From CAYMFD01 sp964389475 (lineage in GTDB: Bacteria; Bacteroidota; Bacteroidia; Chitinophagales; Saprospiraceae): a stretch of 5,440 bases of DNA. The translations under genes and the position numbers were made by a program. Below the pieces are notes generated by a model, which worked only from the letters and a program-made list of their open reading frames with translations, was not told the origin of the DNA and searched no databases. The DNA lies in the NCBI GenBank assembly GCA_964389475.1, contig CAYMFD010000169.1:1-5440 (forward strand). Direction: 5' to 3'. Positions 5,319-5,440 of the stretch are shown here, in pieces (the first letter of the stretch is position 1; the number at the start of each line of letters is the position of its first letter).

Positions 5319-5440
5319 ATGCCTAAGATGAATATCGTACGACGTCAGAAAATCGATGCTGACCCAGCGAAAGTATATCAGATTATAGCCGATATGTCCT
5401 CGTGGCAGAAGTGGTCACCGTGGCTAATCATGGAGCAAGA
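5319..5440 (+). CDS. Probable SRPBCC-fold (START/polyketide-cyclase-like) protein, 5' part only
   Basis: Forty codons are visible before the window ends, and the frame remains open. The translation begins MPKMNIVRRQKIDADPAKVY and continues with a helix-like QIIADMSSWQKWSPW segment. The layout is a first strand ending in I.ADPAKVY, a helix, then a WQKWSPW motif. This is characteristic of the N-terminus of SRPBCC proteins, which have a hydrophobic ligand cavity and are often annotated as polyketide cyclase/dehydrase or SRPBCC family. No signal peptide is visible, so it is probably cytoplasmic. The ATG at 5319 is used; the second in-frame ATG at 5328 would be almost as good. An ATG at 5312 is in another frame and stops after four codons. 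The ligand and any fused C-terminal domain are beyond the window. Confidence 0.75.
   Translation, partial: MPKMNIVRRQKIDADPAKVYQIIADMSSWQKWSPWLIMEQ

Overview
The window most likely comes from a member of the Bacteroidota, probably the Saprospiria (Lewinella-like) branch. The main reason is a 1359-residue secreted protein that ends in a type A sorting domain of the type IX secretion system, which is restricted to this phylum. Its N-terminal domain and its Cys-rich 'NPP.D.TV.C' repeats resemble the large surface proteins of that branch. The taxon is inferred from family knowledge, not from a search.

Layout. Bases 1-517 hold no convincing gene. They contain a 55-bp repeat (1-55) and a near-perfect 16-bp inverted repeat bracketing an AT-rich segment (174-189 / 331-346). 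Bases 518-4597 (+) encode the secreted repeat protein: signal peptide, Cys-rich N-terminal domain, Gly linker, a domain with a DxDxDGxxD loop, twelve Ig-like-sized repeats of 77-83 residues, and the C-terminal sorting domain. Bases 4598-4839 hold a weak terminator candidate, a second copy of the 55-bp repeat in the same orientation (4724-4778) and a pyrimidine-rich tract. Bases 4840-5106 (-) encode a SemiSWEET sugar transporter of 88 residues. Bases 5107-5318 are a divergent intergenic region. Bases 5319-5440 (+) are the first 40 codons of a probable SRPBCC-fold protein cut by the window edge.

The three genes do not look like one operon or pathway: the large gene and SemiSWEET converge, and SemiSWEET and the SRPBCC gene diverge. 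The large protein is probably exported by Sec, then by type IX secretion, and displayed on or released from the cell surface. An adhesin or matrix role is plausible but unproven.

The most interesting points are: (i) direct 55-bp repeats flanking the surface-protein gene; (ii) the inverted repeat upstream of it, whose enclosed segment carries a promoter-like sequence pointing away from the gene, so a phase-variable inversion is conceivable; (iii) two repeat subtypes in the protein, with a cysteine pair that is lost together; and (iv) a mosaic first repeat with a 57-bp tract identical to repeat 3. I found no clear evidence of a wholly new multi-gene system.
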